DNA of 64,000 nucleotides from Rhexocercosporidium sp. MPI-PUGE-AT-0058 (lineage: Eukaryota > Ascomycota > Leotiomycetes > Helotiales): contig JAGTJL010000020.1 of the NCBI GenBank assembly GCA_020746875.1, forward strand, positions 868,001-932,000, written 5' to 3'. The notes under the pieces are model-generated. The model saw only the letters and a program-made list of their open reading frames with translations, was not told the DNA's origin and ran no database searches. Position 1 is the first letter of the stretch, and each line of letters begins with the position of its first letter. Shown here piece by piece: positions 11,985 to 23,112 of this stretch. The position numbers and the translations under genes were made by a program.

Positions 11985-12578
11985 TGTCTGTTCTGCCTGC
12001 TCTTCGCCCGGTGGAGAGAGGAAGGAAAGCAAGATTGAAAGTCGAAGGTTTGACCCTCCCCGCCGTCTCTAATAAACTCCACTCCGGCTCGATCGCCATC
12101 GCCTTGAAACATTTGCACTGACGCCACAGCTGCGAGTAAAGGGAGCTCAAAGTCCCGTACCTACCGCAGTCCCGTGCTGTACTGTAGTGCCTCTAGTAGC
12201 CAGAAGTCTAGCCCGTACCATATCTCGCCGCAGTCTGCTGCCCAGTCAGTCGTTAACTTCTACTGGATTTCCACCCATCAATAATATCCTTGAGTTGTCT
12301 TGGAAGGTGGGTTGTGTCGTTGGATTGTGGATTGTGTTGCCAGCCAAGGGAAGCATTTGACAGCCCAAGGCCAATTTTTCGCTTGGCTGCACTGCCGAAG
12401 GAATTGGTCTGCACGTACGGCAGCACCAGGGAGGGAGCGCTCACTACTCGCGGCCACCACTTTTCCTATCGCCAATCGAACCCGCAACCCCGTCCTGATC
12501 TTTCAACACAACAACGCCCTCGCCCTTGGAGCGATTGCATTGTCGCGAACGGCGCTGGAGACTCAAAAGGTCTTTTAG

Positions 12579-15500
12579 ATGCGGAGGCGATCGTCTGGAT
12601 CCGCCGCAGAGGACGAAGGCGACCCTCCACCATCGAATGCGGATGCCAACATAGCTTCCGCGATTGTTGAGGGAGCAGGGGGCTCCTCCAAATTCGACGA
12701 GTCAACCGCGAACAAAGACCTCAGGAATCTTCAGACGACAGTCGCAGCTCGACAACCGGATACCAAGATCAATCAGACTCCGCACGAGCTTGATCGGCGG
12801 AAAAGTACCGACAGGAGGCATTCCACAGCCAGGAGTCGCCGGCCCAGCAGCGGTACGAATTGGAAACCTGCACAGCTACGAGATGGCGGCGTAGACAAAG
12901 ATCGATCCTCAGAAACCTCAGTCCTCATTGTGTCTTCGAAAGAAGACATTAAATCTGAGAAGATGCCCGAATCCCGACATATTGCCCGTCGCTCGAGACT
13001 TCGAAGTCCCTGGTCGATCTCCTTCCTCACCTTAATCACAACAGCGCTGGCCCTGCTCTCACTGGCCTCCATCATACACTCATTCTCTAATCGACAGTTG
13101 GATACGAAGGGGTGTCGTATGTCATACATGAGGCCATCATTTGCGAAGCTATCCGACTTTGATACGGAGCATACTCGGTTTGCAAGCAAATACTCAGTTT
13201 ATCTGTATAGGGAGGGCATGGTGGATGAGGATACCAAGGTACATAAAATAAAACAAAAGAGCCTGGCAATGCTGATATGTTCCTTCAGGTCAAAGGAGTT
13301 CCAGTCCTCTTCATTCCCGGAAATGCTGGCTCTTACAAGCAAGTACGTCCCATTGCCGCTGAAGGAGCTACCTACTTTCACGATGTCCTGCGACACGACC
13401 AAGCTGCGATCAATGCCGGAGCTCGGAATCTCGACTTCTTCACGGTCGATTTCAATGAGGACATAACGGCATTCCATGGCCAAACTTTACTGGATCAGGC
13501 CGAATATCTCAACGAGGCAATTGCATACATCCTGTCCCTCTACCATGATCCACGCAGGTCTGAGAGAGATCCGGACCTTCCAGATCCTACATCAGTAATA
13601 ATACTGGGGCATTCGATGGGTGGAATAGTAGCTCGAACTATGCTGGTGATGCCGAATTACCAATCGAACTCCATAAATACAATCATTACCATGTCGGCTC
13701 CGCACGCACGTCCCCCTGTTTCTTTCGACGCCGAAATCGTTCGGACATACAAGAAGATCAACGACTATTGGAGACAGGCATATTCGCAGAAATGGGCGAA
13801 CAACAACCCGCTGTGGCATGTCACCTTGATCTCTATAGCTGGAGGAGGTCTTGATTCCGTGGTTCCCTCAGATTACTCTAGCCTGGAGTCACTGGTGCCA
13901 GACACGCATGGCTTCACGGTCTTCACTACATCAGTTCCAAATGTATGGACTGGTATGGATCACCAAGCTATTCTGTGGTGCGATCAGTTCCGGAAGGTGG
14001 TGGTGCGATCACTTTACGATGTGATTGACGTCAATCGACCTGCGCAGACCAAGCCACGAGCAGATAGGATGCGAGTCTTCAAGAAATGGTACTTGACAGG
14101 GATGGAAAATGTTGCGGAAAAGACACTATCGCAGAAGGAGCCAACAACCCTACTTACTCTAGAGGACAACTCAAACTCGATACTTGCACAGGGAGAACGC
14201 TTGACGCTGAGAAAGTTCGGAGAGAGTCGCAAACCACGAGCTCATCTTCTACCCATCCCACCACAAGGAACACCAGGTGGAAAGCGATTCACACTGTTGA
14301 CAGATCAAAAGCTGGACAAACCTGGGGACTCTGGAAAGTTGGAAGTCCTGTTTTGTAGTGTTTTTCCACTCCACCCTGGACAATCGGCAACCTTGTTCTC
14401 TATGAACATGGACTTGTCAGGCGACAGCTCTGGATCCACGAGATTGGCCTGTAAAAATGCAGCTTCAGATGTGATTGTGCTACCTGCGTCGACGAGGACA
14501 AGCAAAAGACCATTCTACCTGGATCAAGAAGCGGAAGTGATTCCCTTTTCTTACCTGCAATACGATCTCGAAGACATTCTTGACCATCAGTTTGTTGCCA
14601 TTGTTGATAAAGCCGTCGACCCTACACCTGGCTGGGTCATTGCGGAATTTAGCGACAATGTACAGTCGCATCGAGTCCGGTCACTAGGTCTTCGACGACT
14701 TCTGACTTTGGGGCTCAAAATAAAGCTTCCCCCAAATCGTCCTATGGTTGCAGAGGTCAAGATTCCATCGTTACACTCGAGTTTACTTGCATACAAACTT
14801 GAAATGGGAAATCAGGTATGTGGGGAAGACGCTGAGCTGTTCACGCCATTGCTCCGACAATATATCTCGGAACCCTACGAGTCCAAGTATTTCGTCAATG
14901 TCAAGCAAGCCAATATCAATCTTCACGGGGTCTCACCCTATATGCCTCCTGCGTTGAAGCAAAAACCCACCCAAGAAGGGCTGAGCCTTCAGTTCTGGAT
15001 GGATCCTACTTGCAATTCTAGCGTCAAGATTTCTCTGAAGGTTGATGTACCTGGAAGCTTGGGAAAGCTGTACATGCGGTACAGGACAGTCTTTGCAGCT
15101 TTCCCATTGCTAATTGTTGCGTTGGTGTTGAGAAAGCAATTTCGGGTCTACGACGAGACCGGGTTCTTCATGTCTTTCTCCGAGAGTCTCGACTTGTGTC
15201 TACGTCAATCTCTACCATTGGTACTTTTGGCGCTCACATGCCTGTCGGTATCATTTGCACAGACAAGCTCAGCTCCTCCCCAGTTCTCTTCGTCTGGCTT
15301 CTGGGGATGGGGCAGTAACACAACCGAAACACAAGTAGACTATACCAAGAATGATCTCCTCGTCGGGTCTCCAGATCCATTTTTCTGGTTTATGGTTCCA
15401 CTCATTGGCTTGGTTTGTGTGGGAGTTTGTGTCATGATCAACTACGCAGCACTCACACTCACCCACATACTGAGCATCGTTTACGGTTTCGTGAGCGTTA

Positions 15501-16150
15501 AACCTGCGTGGCTGCGAAATGATGACAAGCGAAGGACAGCTTCTCCGGCATTTGCGCCATCAACACCACGTCGACGCATATTGACCACCGCTATACTCTT
15601 GTTTCTGGTTTCTACCGTCATCCCCTACCAGTTTGCATATCTCGTCGCATGTCTTGTACAAACCGCTACTTGTACTCGTGCTCTTCGATTTGCGAGGGAG
15701 GCACCTTCCAACACGAACTTCAACTTCCACAACTACGCCCATTCAATCCTTATTCTCATGCTCTGGATCCTTCCTATTAACCTTCCTATACTCGTGGTTT
15801 GGGTACATAACTTGGCGGTGCATTGGCTTACCCCATTCTCGTCTCATCACAACGTCCTTTCCATAATGCCATTTATCCTTCTGGTCGAGACACTGACCAG
15901 TGGAAAGATGGTACCGCGGGTCACCTCACGTCTCCGCCATTTCACTAGTGTTTTCTTCTTCGGCATTGCCATCTACGCTGCAATATATGGAGTGACCTAT
16001 GCATACATGCTCCATTACCTCGTCAACTTTGTCGCGGCATGGCTTGTTGCAATCCACTCTTCTACCTCCTCTTGGACACTTGCTGGACTGAGCACAATGT
16101 TCGAGCTAGAGGGGAGCGAGAGCACACGGAAGCGAGGAAAGACACCTTGA
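12579..16150 (+). CDS. BST1: GPI inositol-deacylase (PGAP1/Bst1 family), 1173 aa
   Basis: Two exons, 12579-13238 and 13289-16150, with a 50-base intron. An ER enzyme that removes the acyl chain from the inositol of GPI anchors and is needed for ER exit and quality control of GPI proteins. Sequence support: a polar N-terminal cytosolic region of about 145 residues; one signal-anchor helix (ISFLTLITTALALLSLASII); then the lumenal lipase domain with PVLFIPGNAGSYKQVR and the nucleophile motif GHSMGG (Ser about residue 329). A long lumenal part follows, then several membrane helices in the C-terminal third. Length is within the usual fungal range. The start was chosen as the first ATG of the frame; the long N-terminal extension is common in fungal Bst1. 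Confidence 0.93.
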
Positions 16151-17110
16151 GAATACCCAGGAATTCCAGCGCAAAACCAATATATGAATCCACGACTCCA
16201 TGCACCTTTTTCTCCTCTTCGAACGGAGCAACTCTACCTCCTAATACCATGCTAGATTTCTGTTCTAACACTCAGTCCATAAGTTTACATCCCTTCGGCG
16301 TTCAGAACACAGCATACATGAGCGGTCCTTGTTTCCTACGGGAGACTTTCGAGATTCTCACTTTGGGGTCCTACGCATCTGATTTTTGCTGTACATAACT
16401 TCCCAGGCGGCGACCTTCTCTTTTCTGCATGCATACTCGCGCTCGCGAGCGCAGGCCGTTTATCATTTTCTGCTTTTCGCATCAACTCCCCCCGGCAAGT
16501 CCAAGAGGTACTTGCTGCCGGGGATATATTTAATGTCTATACCTCTTCAGATGGTGACGATACGCAGCAGGCTTAAGTTGGGGATCAGAGAGTTGTATAA
16601 TTGGATTTGACCTTTAGGGGGCTGGTTCCGGATCAAGATTTCGCTGGCTTTGCTGAGCTGGCTGGAGTTGGTTTGACAGACAGGTTAGGGGCTGCCGATA
16701 AACGAAGAGGCCTTGCTGGTATAGCACGCTGGCTTAGATTGCGTGCTGATGGTGGGCGGAAGCGAAGATCGGCCCATTGGGAAACAATGAGAGCTTGAAT
16801 ATAGAATCGAGTGCTGTTTATACTTGCATAGAGCTTTGCAAAAATGCGACTAATATTTGACTTTGGCTTGAGATGAATGTGAAGAGAGAGAAAATGTACT
16901 TGGTTAATTAGAACCTTGATTGACTCGATAATCTCACCATAGTAATTGTCCTTCTTAAGTTCAATCAGACTATGAGTTCCTGCAGCTAGCGCCAAGTTAA
17001 CGGCGAGGTTGTTACTCCACAAGTCACGAATTGGAAGTCACGTCTCGCGTCAACCACTTGAAATCTCGTGTTCAGGATCGCGTCTCCCCTCCATAACCAA
17101 AAATGCAGAG
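16151..17110. other. intergenic between BST1 and PMS1
   Basis: Tandem genes on the plus strand are separated by 960 bases. The right half is the PMS1 promoter. GCTGGCTTTGCTGAGCTGGCTGGA-like redundancy occurs near 16640-16670. An upstream ATG at 17103, in another frame, lies 8 bases before the PMS1 start. Nothing coding was recognised. Confidence 0.5.
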
Positions 17111-20100
17111 ATGGCCACCATAAAGGCGATTGAAGGCAAGACGGTTAGTGCGCTGATACTCTGGGGAAACAGACACTCAATTAATACAGCACAGGTCCAT
17201 CAAATCCAGTCCGGCCAGGTAATCGTGGATTTATGCTCCGTGGTCAAGGAATTGGTGGAGAACTGCCTGGACGCAGGAGCGACGAACATCGGTATATTGA
17301 AAATGCCCCAGCAACGCGCCTCATATTACTGCAGACCATTGACTGACGGAAATGGCGTAGATGTGCGATTCAAGAACCAAGGTCTGGACGCCATAGAAGT
17401 ACAGGATAACGGCGATGGCATTTCCCCGCACAACTACGACACTCTCGCCCTTAAACACCACACCTCGAAACTCTCGACGTATTCTGACCTCACAACCCTA
17501 CAGACCTTCGGCTTCCGCGGCGAGGCTCTATCTTCGCTATGTGCGCTGTCGAAGTTCTCCGTCGTGACGTGCATGGCGGCAGATGCGCCCAAGGGGACGA
17601 AACTCGAATTCGAAGTGTCGGGCAAGCTGAAGGGAACGAGCGTCGTTGCGGCGCAAAAGGGGACGACTGTTGCGGTGGAGAACCTGTTTAATAATCTACC
17701 GGTGCGGAGGAGGGAGTTGGAGAGGAATATTAAGAGGGAATGGAATAGGGTGGTGGGTGTGTTGGGACAATATGCTTGCATACAGACGGGTATCAGGTTC
17801 TCGGTGTCTCAGCAGGCGGGGAAGGGGAAGAAGACGACGCTGTTTTCTACAAAAGGGAATCAGTCGACGAGGGAGAACATCGTGAATGTTTTCGGGGCGA
17901 AGACGCTCACGGCTTTGATTGCCCTGGAGTTGAACCTTGAGTTAGAGGCGACTACTGCTCCAAGTCAGAGATGGAGTACCCAGGACGATGGTGGATCGAA
18001 GGAGATCCGTATCGTTGGTCACATCTCACGTCCGGCTTCTGGTGAAGGTCGTCAGACGCCGGACAGGCAAATGTTCTTTGTCAACGCAAGGCCCTGCGTT
18101 CTTCCACAGGTTGCCAAAGCTTTTAACGAGGTTTACAAGGCGTACAATGGCACCCAATCGCCATTCATATTCGCCAATATCGAATTAGATACGCATCTTT
18201 ACGATGTAAATGTCAGTCCGGATAAGCGGACCATTCTACTACATGATCAGAATCGCATGTTGGAGAATCTAAAGGAGGCGCTCACTGCTCTCTTTGAATC
18301 ACAGGATTATACGGTGCCTATATCACAGTTACCTATACAAAAACAACCAACTTACAAGCAGTTGACTATTAGTCGAGAGATTAGTGGCGTCCCACAGGTA
18401 TCTCCAACACCAGCCGAGTTGACAGAGGCTGAAGAGTCCGAAAATTCCAGATCATTTAGTAGGGAGCCGGATGAAGATGACGTGGGGACTCCGGCAAGAA
18501 ATTTCAACCCTTTATTCAGACCTGGTGCTGTGTCCAGAGAATCTATGAGCAAGGACAGTGGTGCTGTCAATCTGATGTCGAAATGGGTAGGCAGGAAGGC
18601 CGAGGATCGTGTAGAACAGGACGAAGAAGATGATTCGGCGCCAAGACCTTCTCCTAAGATACTCGTTGGTCTCTCGGAAGAGAAGAGGAGGCTTGTCGAA
18701 AATTTGCGAGGGGAGAGTGAGGAGGCACAAGCTGCACCTGATTCTTCTGAAGAGTCTGAAAGTCCCGGTGCGACTAGTCGGACGACAAATGCTCCAGCTA
18801 CTTCCGCCAAACCACCTGTACTCGTCTCAGCATTTGACCGGCAACTCTCAGAAGCTCCAACCATTAGTAGCGAGAGGGGTTCTGTTGACCCTGAATTACC
18901 GATCCCTGCTCTTCAACCAATCCAGAAGCCAACTCCTTCCATCGCAGACAGATTCTCAAGCACGCCGAGAACCCAGAGACCAGCTGCAGAGATAGCCACT
19001 ATCACTATTGGAGACTCTACTGTGACCAGTTCCATTGGTACTCCATGTCCTAAGAGACCGCGAATCGACGATGCCCCCAGCACGTCTCGTGGCAGACACC
19101 CTACGCAGGCTCTAAAAGCTACATTACCGTCTTTTGGAAAGAGTCTTAGTCAGATGTTTGCTGCTCCTGGAACTGCTGGCCAGTCTGTTTCCGATGATGA
19201 CATTGAAGATGATTCAGATGATAATGTTGGTCGCCTCTCTGCCCAAGTGATTACCGGCTCTGTTGATGGATCGGCTGAGGCCGAAGAGACTGGAGAAGAT
19301 CAAGAAATGCATGATGAGTCTCAGCCACGTGCTCACGTAACACATGAACCGGATTCTTCGCTGCTTTCGCCAGAGGCCGACAAAGATGAGGATTATGTTG
19401 ACGAAGCAGACAAGAAGGCGCTTGAAGAGGCTAAAATACAAGAGATGATTGAGGAAGCTGAGAAATCAGCTATGCTTCCATCACAAGAGAATGTTCAGCG
19501 TGCTAAGGGGTTGCTGAAAGGTGGACCAAAGAAGAAAGATGCCACACTCAACTTGGTGAGGTTGGTAGACACCGACGTTTCTAAGATCACCGAGCAATAT
19601 CGAAATCTCGAAGCGGCACTATCTGAATACCAGACGGCCGTGACGGAGAAAGCAGAGGATGAGGCTTTGGACTCTGAGCAGGCGGAGGAGAAGCTCTCCC
19701 TCACAATCTCCAAAGCCGACTTTGCCAGAATGAAAATTATTGGCCAGTTCAACCTGGGTTTCATACTCGCTACTCGAGCATCCGGATCTAACTCTGAAGA
19801 TGGTGTCATGACTGCCGATGATATGTTTATCATCGATCAGCATGCCTCCGATGAAAAGTACAACTTCGAGCGTCTACAAGCCACGACCATTGTGCAGTCT
19901 CAAAGACTAGTCTACCCCAAAACTCTCGATCTCACAGCCCTTGAAGAAGAGATCGTCATGGAGAACCTCTCCGCACTCGAAACAAATGGCTTCGTTGTCA
20001 CAGTCGACGAATCAGGCGAATCGCCTGTTGGAAATCGTTGCCAGCTCGTCAGCTTACCCCTGAGTCGCGAGACCGCCTTCTCGCTTACAGATCTTGAGGA

Positions 20101-20554
20101 ATTGATATCTCTATTAGCGGAACACCCTCCTGGAACGGTACCTCGTCCCGCCAAAGTGAGAAAGATGTTCGCTATGAGGGCTTGTAGGAGTAGTATCATG
20201 ATTGGCAAGACCTTGACTCACAAACAGATGGGTAAAGTTGTCACACATTTGGGAGAGCTGGATAAGCCGTGGAATTGCCCGCATGGGAGACCAACTATGA
20301 GACATTTGTGTGGGCTCGGGCAGTGGGAAAGTGAGGGTTGGAAGGATGATCAGAGGGTTGATAAGGGGGGAGAAAAAGCTGTTAGGACGGATTGGGTGGC
20401 GTATGTTAGACGCAATGGAGGGATTTCTGCTACCCCAGATCCCGAAGAAACTGAAGGAGAAGTGGAGTTGGAGGAAGAGGAAGAGGAGGGTCAAAATGAG
20501 CAGATTTTGGAGGGTGAAGATATTTCAGAAGATGGAGAGTCCTCGGAGGAATAG
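17111..20554 (+). CDS. PMS1: DNA mismatch repair protein PMS1 (MutL homologue), 1107 aa
   Basis: Three exons: 17111-17143, 17195-17291 and 17361-20554. PMS1 pairs with MLH1 to form MutL-alpha, the nicking enzyme of nuclear mismatch repair. The GHKL ATPase motifs are complete: VVKELVENCLDAGA (E30, N34), DNGDGI (about 59-64) and FGFRGEALSSL. A long acidic, Ser-rich linker follows (about 430-780). The C-terminal endonuclease motif DQHA-x2-E-x4-E starts at about D869 (DQHASDEKYNFE). CPHGRPTMRHL lies near the end, and the last residues are an acidic tail. Both introns lack stop codons and are multiples of three (51 and 69 bases), so the frame reads straight through. I removed them because splice sites fit and the joined sequence matches the MutL family exactly there. 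Confidence 0.95.
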   Translation: MATIKAIEGKTVSALILWGNRHSINTAQVHQIQSGQVIVDLCSVVKELVENCLDAGATNIGILKMPQQRASYYCRPLTDGNGVDVRFKNQGLDAIEVQDNGDGISPHNYDTLALKHHTSKLSTYSDLTTLQTFGFRGEALSSLCALSKFSVVTCMAADAPKGTKLEFEVSGKLKGTSVVAAQKGTTVAVENLFNNLPVRRRELERNIKREWNRVVGVLGQYACIQTGIRFSVSQQAGKGKKTTLFSTKGNQSTRENIVNVFGAKTLTALIALELNLELEATTAPSQRWSTQDDGGSKEIRIVGHISRPASGEGRQTPDRQMFFVNARPCVLPQVAKAFNEVYKAYNGTQSPFIFANIELDTHLYDVNVSPDKRTILLHDQNRMLENLKEALTALFESQDYTVPISQLPIQKQPTYKQLTISREISGVPQVSPTPAELTEAEESENSRSFSREPDEDDVGTPARNFNPLFRPGAVSRESMSKDSGAVNLMSKWVGRKAEDRVEQDEEDDSAPRPSPKILVGLSEEKRRLVENLRGESEEAQAAPDSSEESESPGATSRTTNAPATSAKPPVLVSAFDRQLSEAPTISSERGSVDPELPIPALQPIQKPTPSIADRFSSTPRTQRPAAEIATITIGDSTVTSSIGTPCPKRPRIDDAPSTSRGRHPTQALKATLPSFGKSLSQMFAAPGTAGQSVSDDDIEDDSDDNVGRLSAQVITGSVDGSAEAEETGEDQEMHDESQPRAHVTHEPDSSLLSPEADKDEDYVDEADKKALEEAKIQEMIEEAEKSAMLPSQENVQRAKGLLKGGPKKKDATLNLVRLVDTDVSKITEQYRNLEAALSEYQTAVTEKAEDEALDSEQAEEKLSLTISKADFARMKIIGQFNLGFILATRASGSNSEDGVMTADDMFIIDQHASDEKYNFERLQATTIVQSQRLVYPKTLDLTALEEEIVMENLSALETNGFVVTVDESGESPVGNRCQLVSLPLSRETAFSLTDLEELISLLAEHPPGTVPRPAKVRKMFAMRACRSSIMIGKTLTHKQMGKVVTHLGELDKPWNCPHGRPTMRHLCGLGQWESEGWKDDQRVDKGGEKAVRTDWVAYVRRNGGISATPDPEETEGEVELEEEEEEGQNEQILEGEDISEDGESSEE

Positions 20555-20879
20555 GGACATTTAGAGGGCCAGAATTGAGGGGACAAGGCGTTGGTTTGTA
20601 GAGGCAGAAAGCGAAGTCTCGGTTGTTTACTTTCTTTCTGGAGCATATGACGAGACAGGTGTTTCTGGTGCAGGTATCATTTCCTCCTTTTATTTCGTCT
20701 CCATATGTACAGACAACACCCTTTTTCCTCCAAGATACCCAACCCGTAGTTCATAATCCATATACGTTCTTCCAGTATATGCGCCATTAGACAAAAACCA
20801 CAAACAAACAAGCAAGCAAATCAACCAATCAAATCATAAACGCAACTCCGGCATTCCCATATCCAGCCATCAATCCCAT
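20555..20879. other. convergent intergenic
   Basis: Shared 3' flank of PMS1 (plus) and the four-helix membrane protein gene (minus). Contains A/C-rich low complexity near 20790-20860. Nothing else seen. Confidence 0.5.
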
Positions 20880-22799
20880 TTACAATCCACTAACCTTCCT
20901 AAATCTAGTCCCCCAACCCTTCCCCTTATCATCGCCACCCCGTCCCTCCTCGGCGATCTTCCCACTAACCTCCCTCCTGTCCAAAATGCGGAACCCTCCC
21001 TTCCCAACCCCGAAATCATTCCCACTCGACACCTGTCTATTCGAACCTCCTCCAATCATAATAGGCGGTGTTCCAGGCTTCAACTCGCCGTAATGCTTCG
21101 CCTTGAAAGCGGTGTCTTTCCGGATTAAGTCTCTCTCTTGTCTCTCCTTGGCACGTTCGAGAGCTGGTGATGTGATGTCGGCGATATCCCCACTTGCTCC
21201 TACGTCCATGCCTCGAGTACTTCCTCCATTTCGACTCCCGTTCCCGTTTCTATTTCGTCCGTACGCGTTACTTCCGATCTCACTTAATGGTTCGCTATAA
21301 CGCTGTGAGAAAGTCTGGTTATGTCTTGGGGTAGGCGGGTTCGCTTCCAGTGGATTCGGGTGGTCGTACGAAGATCCGTAGTCAGTCGCTACATCTATGG
21401 AGATATTCTCCTCTGAATCGTATCGTTGGTGGAGGGGTTGGTACTGTGCTTTCTTCGCGGGCGAGGATCGCGTTCGTGCTTTTCCTATCGAGTCGTTGCC
21501 AAACCAGGGTGAGGAGACGCCGATTGTGCTGCCGAGGGGCTGAGAGGTGGTGGTGGAGCGTATAGAGGATGTGTCTGATTGATGGAGGTGGATTTCGTGG
21601 GTATAGGAGGCGCGCTTTGGGGGTGAGGGGGGCGGCGTGTGTGTGTATTGATTTCCGGAATTGCGCTTTAGCTGGTCGGAGTGCAGAGAGGAGCGGTTTG
21701 AGTGAATGGCTTGGTATTGTCTGCTTGGGAGATCGATGCGCGAGTCTCTTGATGGAGGAGGTGTTGATTTGTAGGTTGACAACGAGGTCGTAGATTGAGT
21801 GCGTGTGTGGAAGAATGGAATCGTTGGTGGTCGGCTTAGATCCTCGTATGCGGCGCCAGAAGCACGTTTACTTTCCAAGGGGAGGGAGATGCGTTTCTCG
21901 GAGTAGGTGGATGAGATGGCTGTTGATACGGAGGATTTGTTGCGCTTGTGCCTGGTGGTGAGGTTATCTTCTAATGGATTCATGTCCGGGGGTAGCTTGG
22001 TGATTTTGCGGAATGTGACAGCGAGGTAGAGGGATATGGCTAGAGAAATTAGGTGAAGACCACCACCGACGGCTGCGAGATAGAAGACTACAATTGAGAA
22101 GGTGTCGACGAGGGAGGCGTCGGAGAGAATGGTCTTCCAGCCGGATTGTCTGGTCATTGCTACTAAAGCGCTGAAGCCGTAGAATGGTGCAATAGAGACG
22201 TCGAAAAAAGAGGCGAATAGCATGTAAGACGCTGATGAGGCGGGGGTTCGTCCTGAGGGTTTGCGTCCGAGGTGGTAGATGCCGTAGACCGTGTGAAGGA
22301 TAGCTACTCCGGGCTGCAAAGAAGTCAATCTTTGGACATGGTAGGAAGGGTCCGGAACTTACGACAATTCTCATGACCCATCCTGTAGAGGCGTCAACAC
22401 CTTTAATCAGAATCATCAAGACTAGCAGTCCAAGGGCAGCAATCAATTGGAAGCACCGCAGGACCAATTGTATGATGCGCATCCACTTTATCCATTTCTT
22501 CACACTGGGGTTCATGGGCGTTGCGGTCGAGCTTCCATATGGCAGAATGAGATATGAACTATGCGATGCGCCGATAGTTAGCAGATGTTTACATCTAAAT
22601 CAATCGAAGACACTGGATATGACAGAGGGACGTACTCAGGATGCTGATTGAAGTTGACCAAAGGACCCTCATGCTTCGGTCGTTGCGGTTTCGGTGTATA
22701 GCTTGCGCGCGTGACAGCCTTGGGATCGAATTCGCGGTACGGAGATCTCGGTCCCTCTGTTTTGATGGGATCGTAGAGGAAAGGAGGTTCTACACCCAT
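20880..22799 (-). CDS. four-helix membrane protein with long disordered tail, 597 aa
   Basis: Three minus-strand exons: 22799-22636, 22558-22363 and 22313-20880. The first exon encodes a polar N-terminus (GVEPPFLYDPIKTEG). Exons 2 and 3 encode four hydrophobic helices: around LVLRCFQLIAALGLLVLMIL; VMRIV plus GVAILHTVYGIYHL; SYMLFASFFDVSIAPFYGFSA; and FSIVVFYLAAVGGGLHLISLA. This four-pass spacing resembles MARVEL-domain proteins, an inference from topology only. The remaining about 370 residues are Ser, Pro, Arg and Asn rich and probably disordered and cytosolic. I do not recognise a named family; similar uncharacterised membrane proteins are common in Pezizomycotina. A role at the plasma membrane or septum would be speculation. 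Confidence 0.75.
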
Positions 22800-23112
22800 T
22801 GTTGCTTAGAGAATGACTGATCACACCGAGGTAACGAACTGAGACAGCGAGCAAGCACGAAAATTCAGAAAGCAGAATGAACGATGCGATCAGGAATGCA
22901 ATGTTGTCAGATATGAACAGGGAAGCTTGGGGTTATGCAGGGAATCTTGACTTGGAGGGGGCATTTGTTGACCTTGTAGTACGGTAGCTATGGGCAACAC
23001 CCGAGACCCGCTTAGAATTACAGGGGAAGCTCCAAATTTAGCGATAAGATATCGGATGCAAGAGAGAAATATCCGAGGAACTTGGCTTTCAAGATGACGT
23101 GCAAACGACTAA
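22800..23112. promoter_or_regulatory. divergent promoter region
   Basis: The 313 bases lie between the starts of the four-helix membrane protein gene (minus) and ARH1 (plus), so it must hold both promoters. No distinct motif stood out. Confidence 0.55.

Larger units (their letters stand above)
9105..12578. other. 3.5 kb gene-free stretch
   Basis: The longest stretch without a convincing gene. Open frames on both strands are short, start on non-ATG codons and show no family motif. It includes promoter sequence for the dehydrogenase (left) and for BST1 (right), a perfect 21-bp tandem duplication, a GTACC repeat and a TTCG-type microsatellite. It may also hold unannotated non-coding transcripts or decayed genes, but I see no positive evidence for either. 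Confidence 0.6.

Noticed and set aside
15560..15742. Short minus-strand frame inside BST1
   Set aside because: Shadow of the BST1 coding sequence with no conserved features.
18352..18864. 170-residue Ser-rich frame on the minus strand
   Set aside because: Shadow of the Ser/Glu-rich linker of PMS1.
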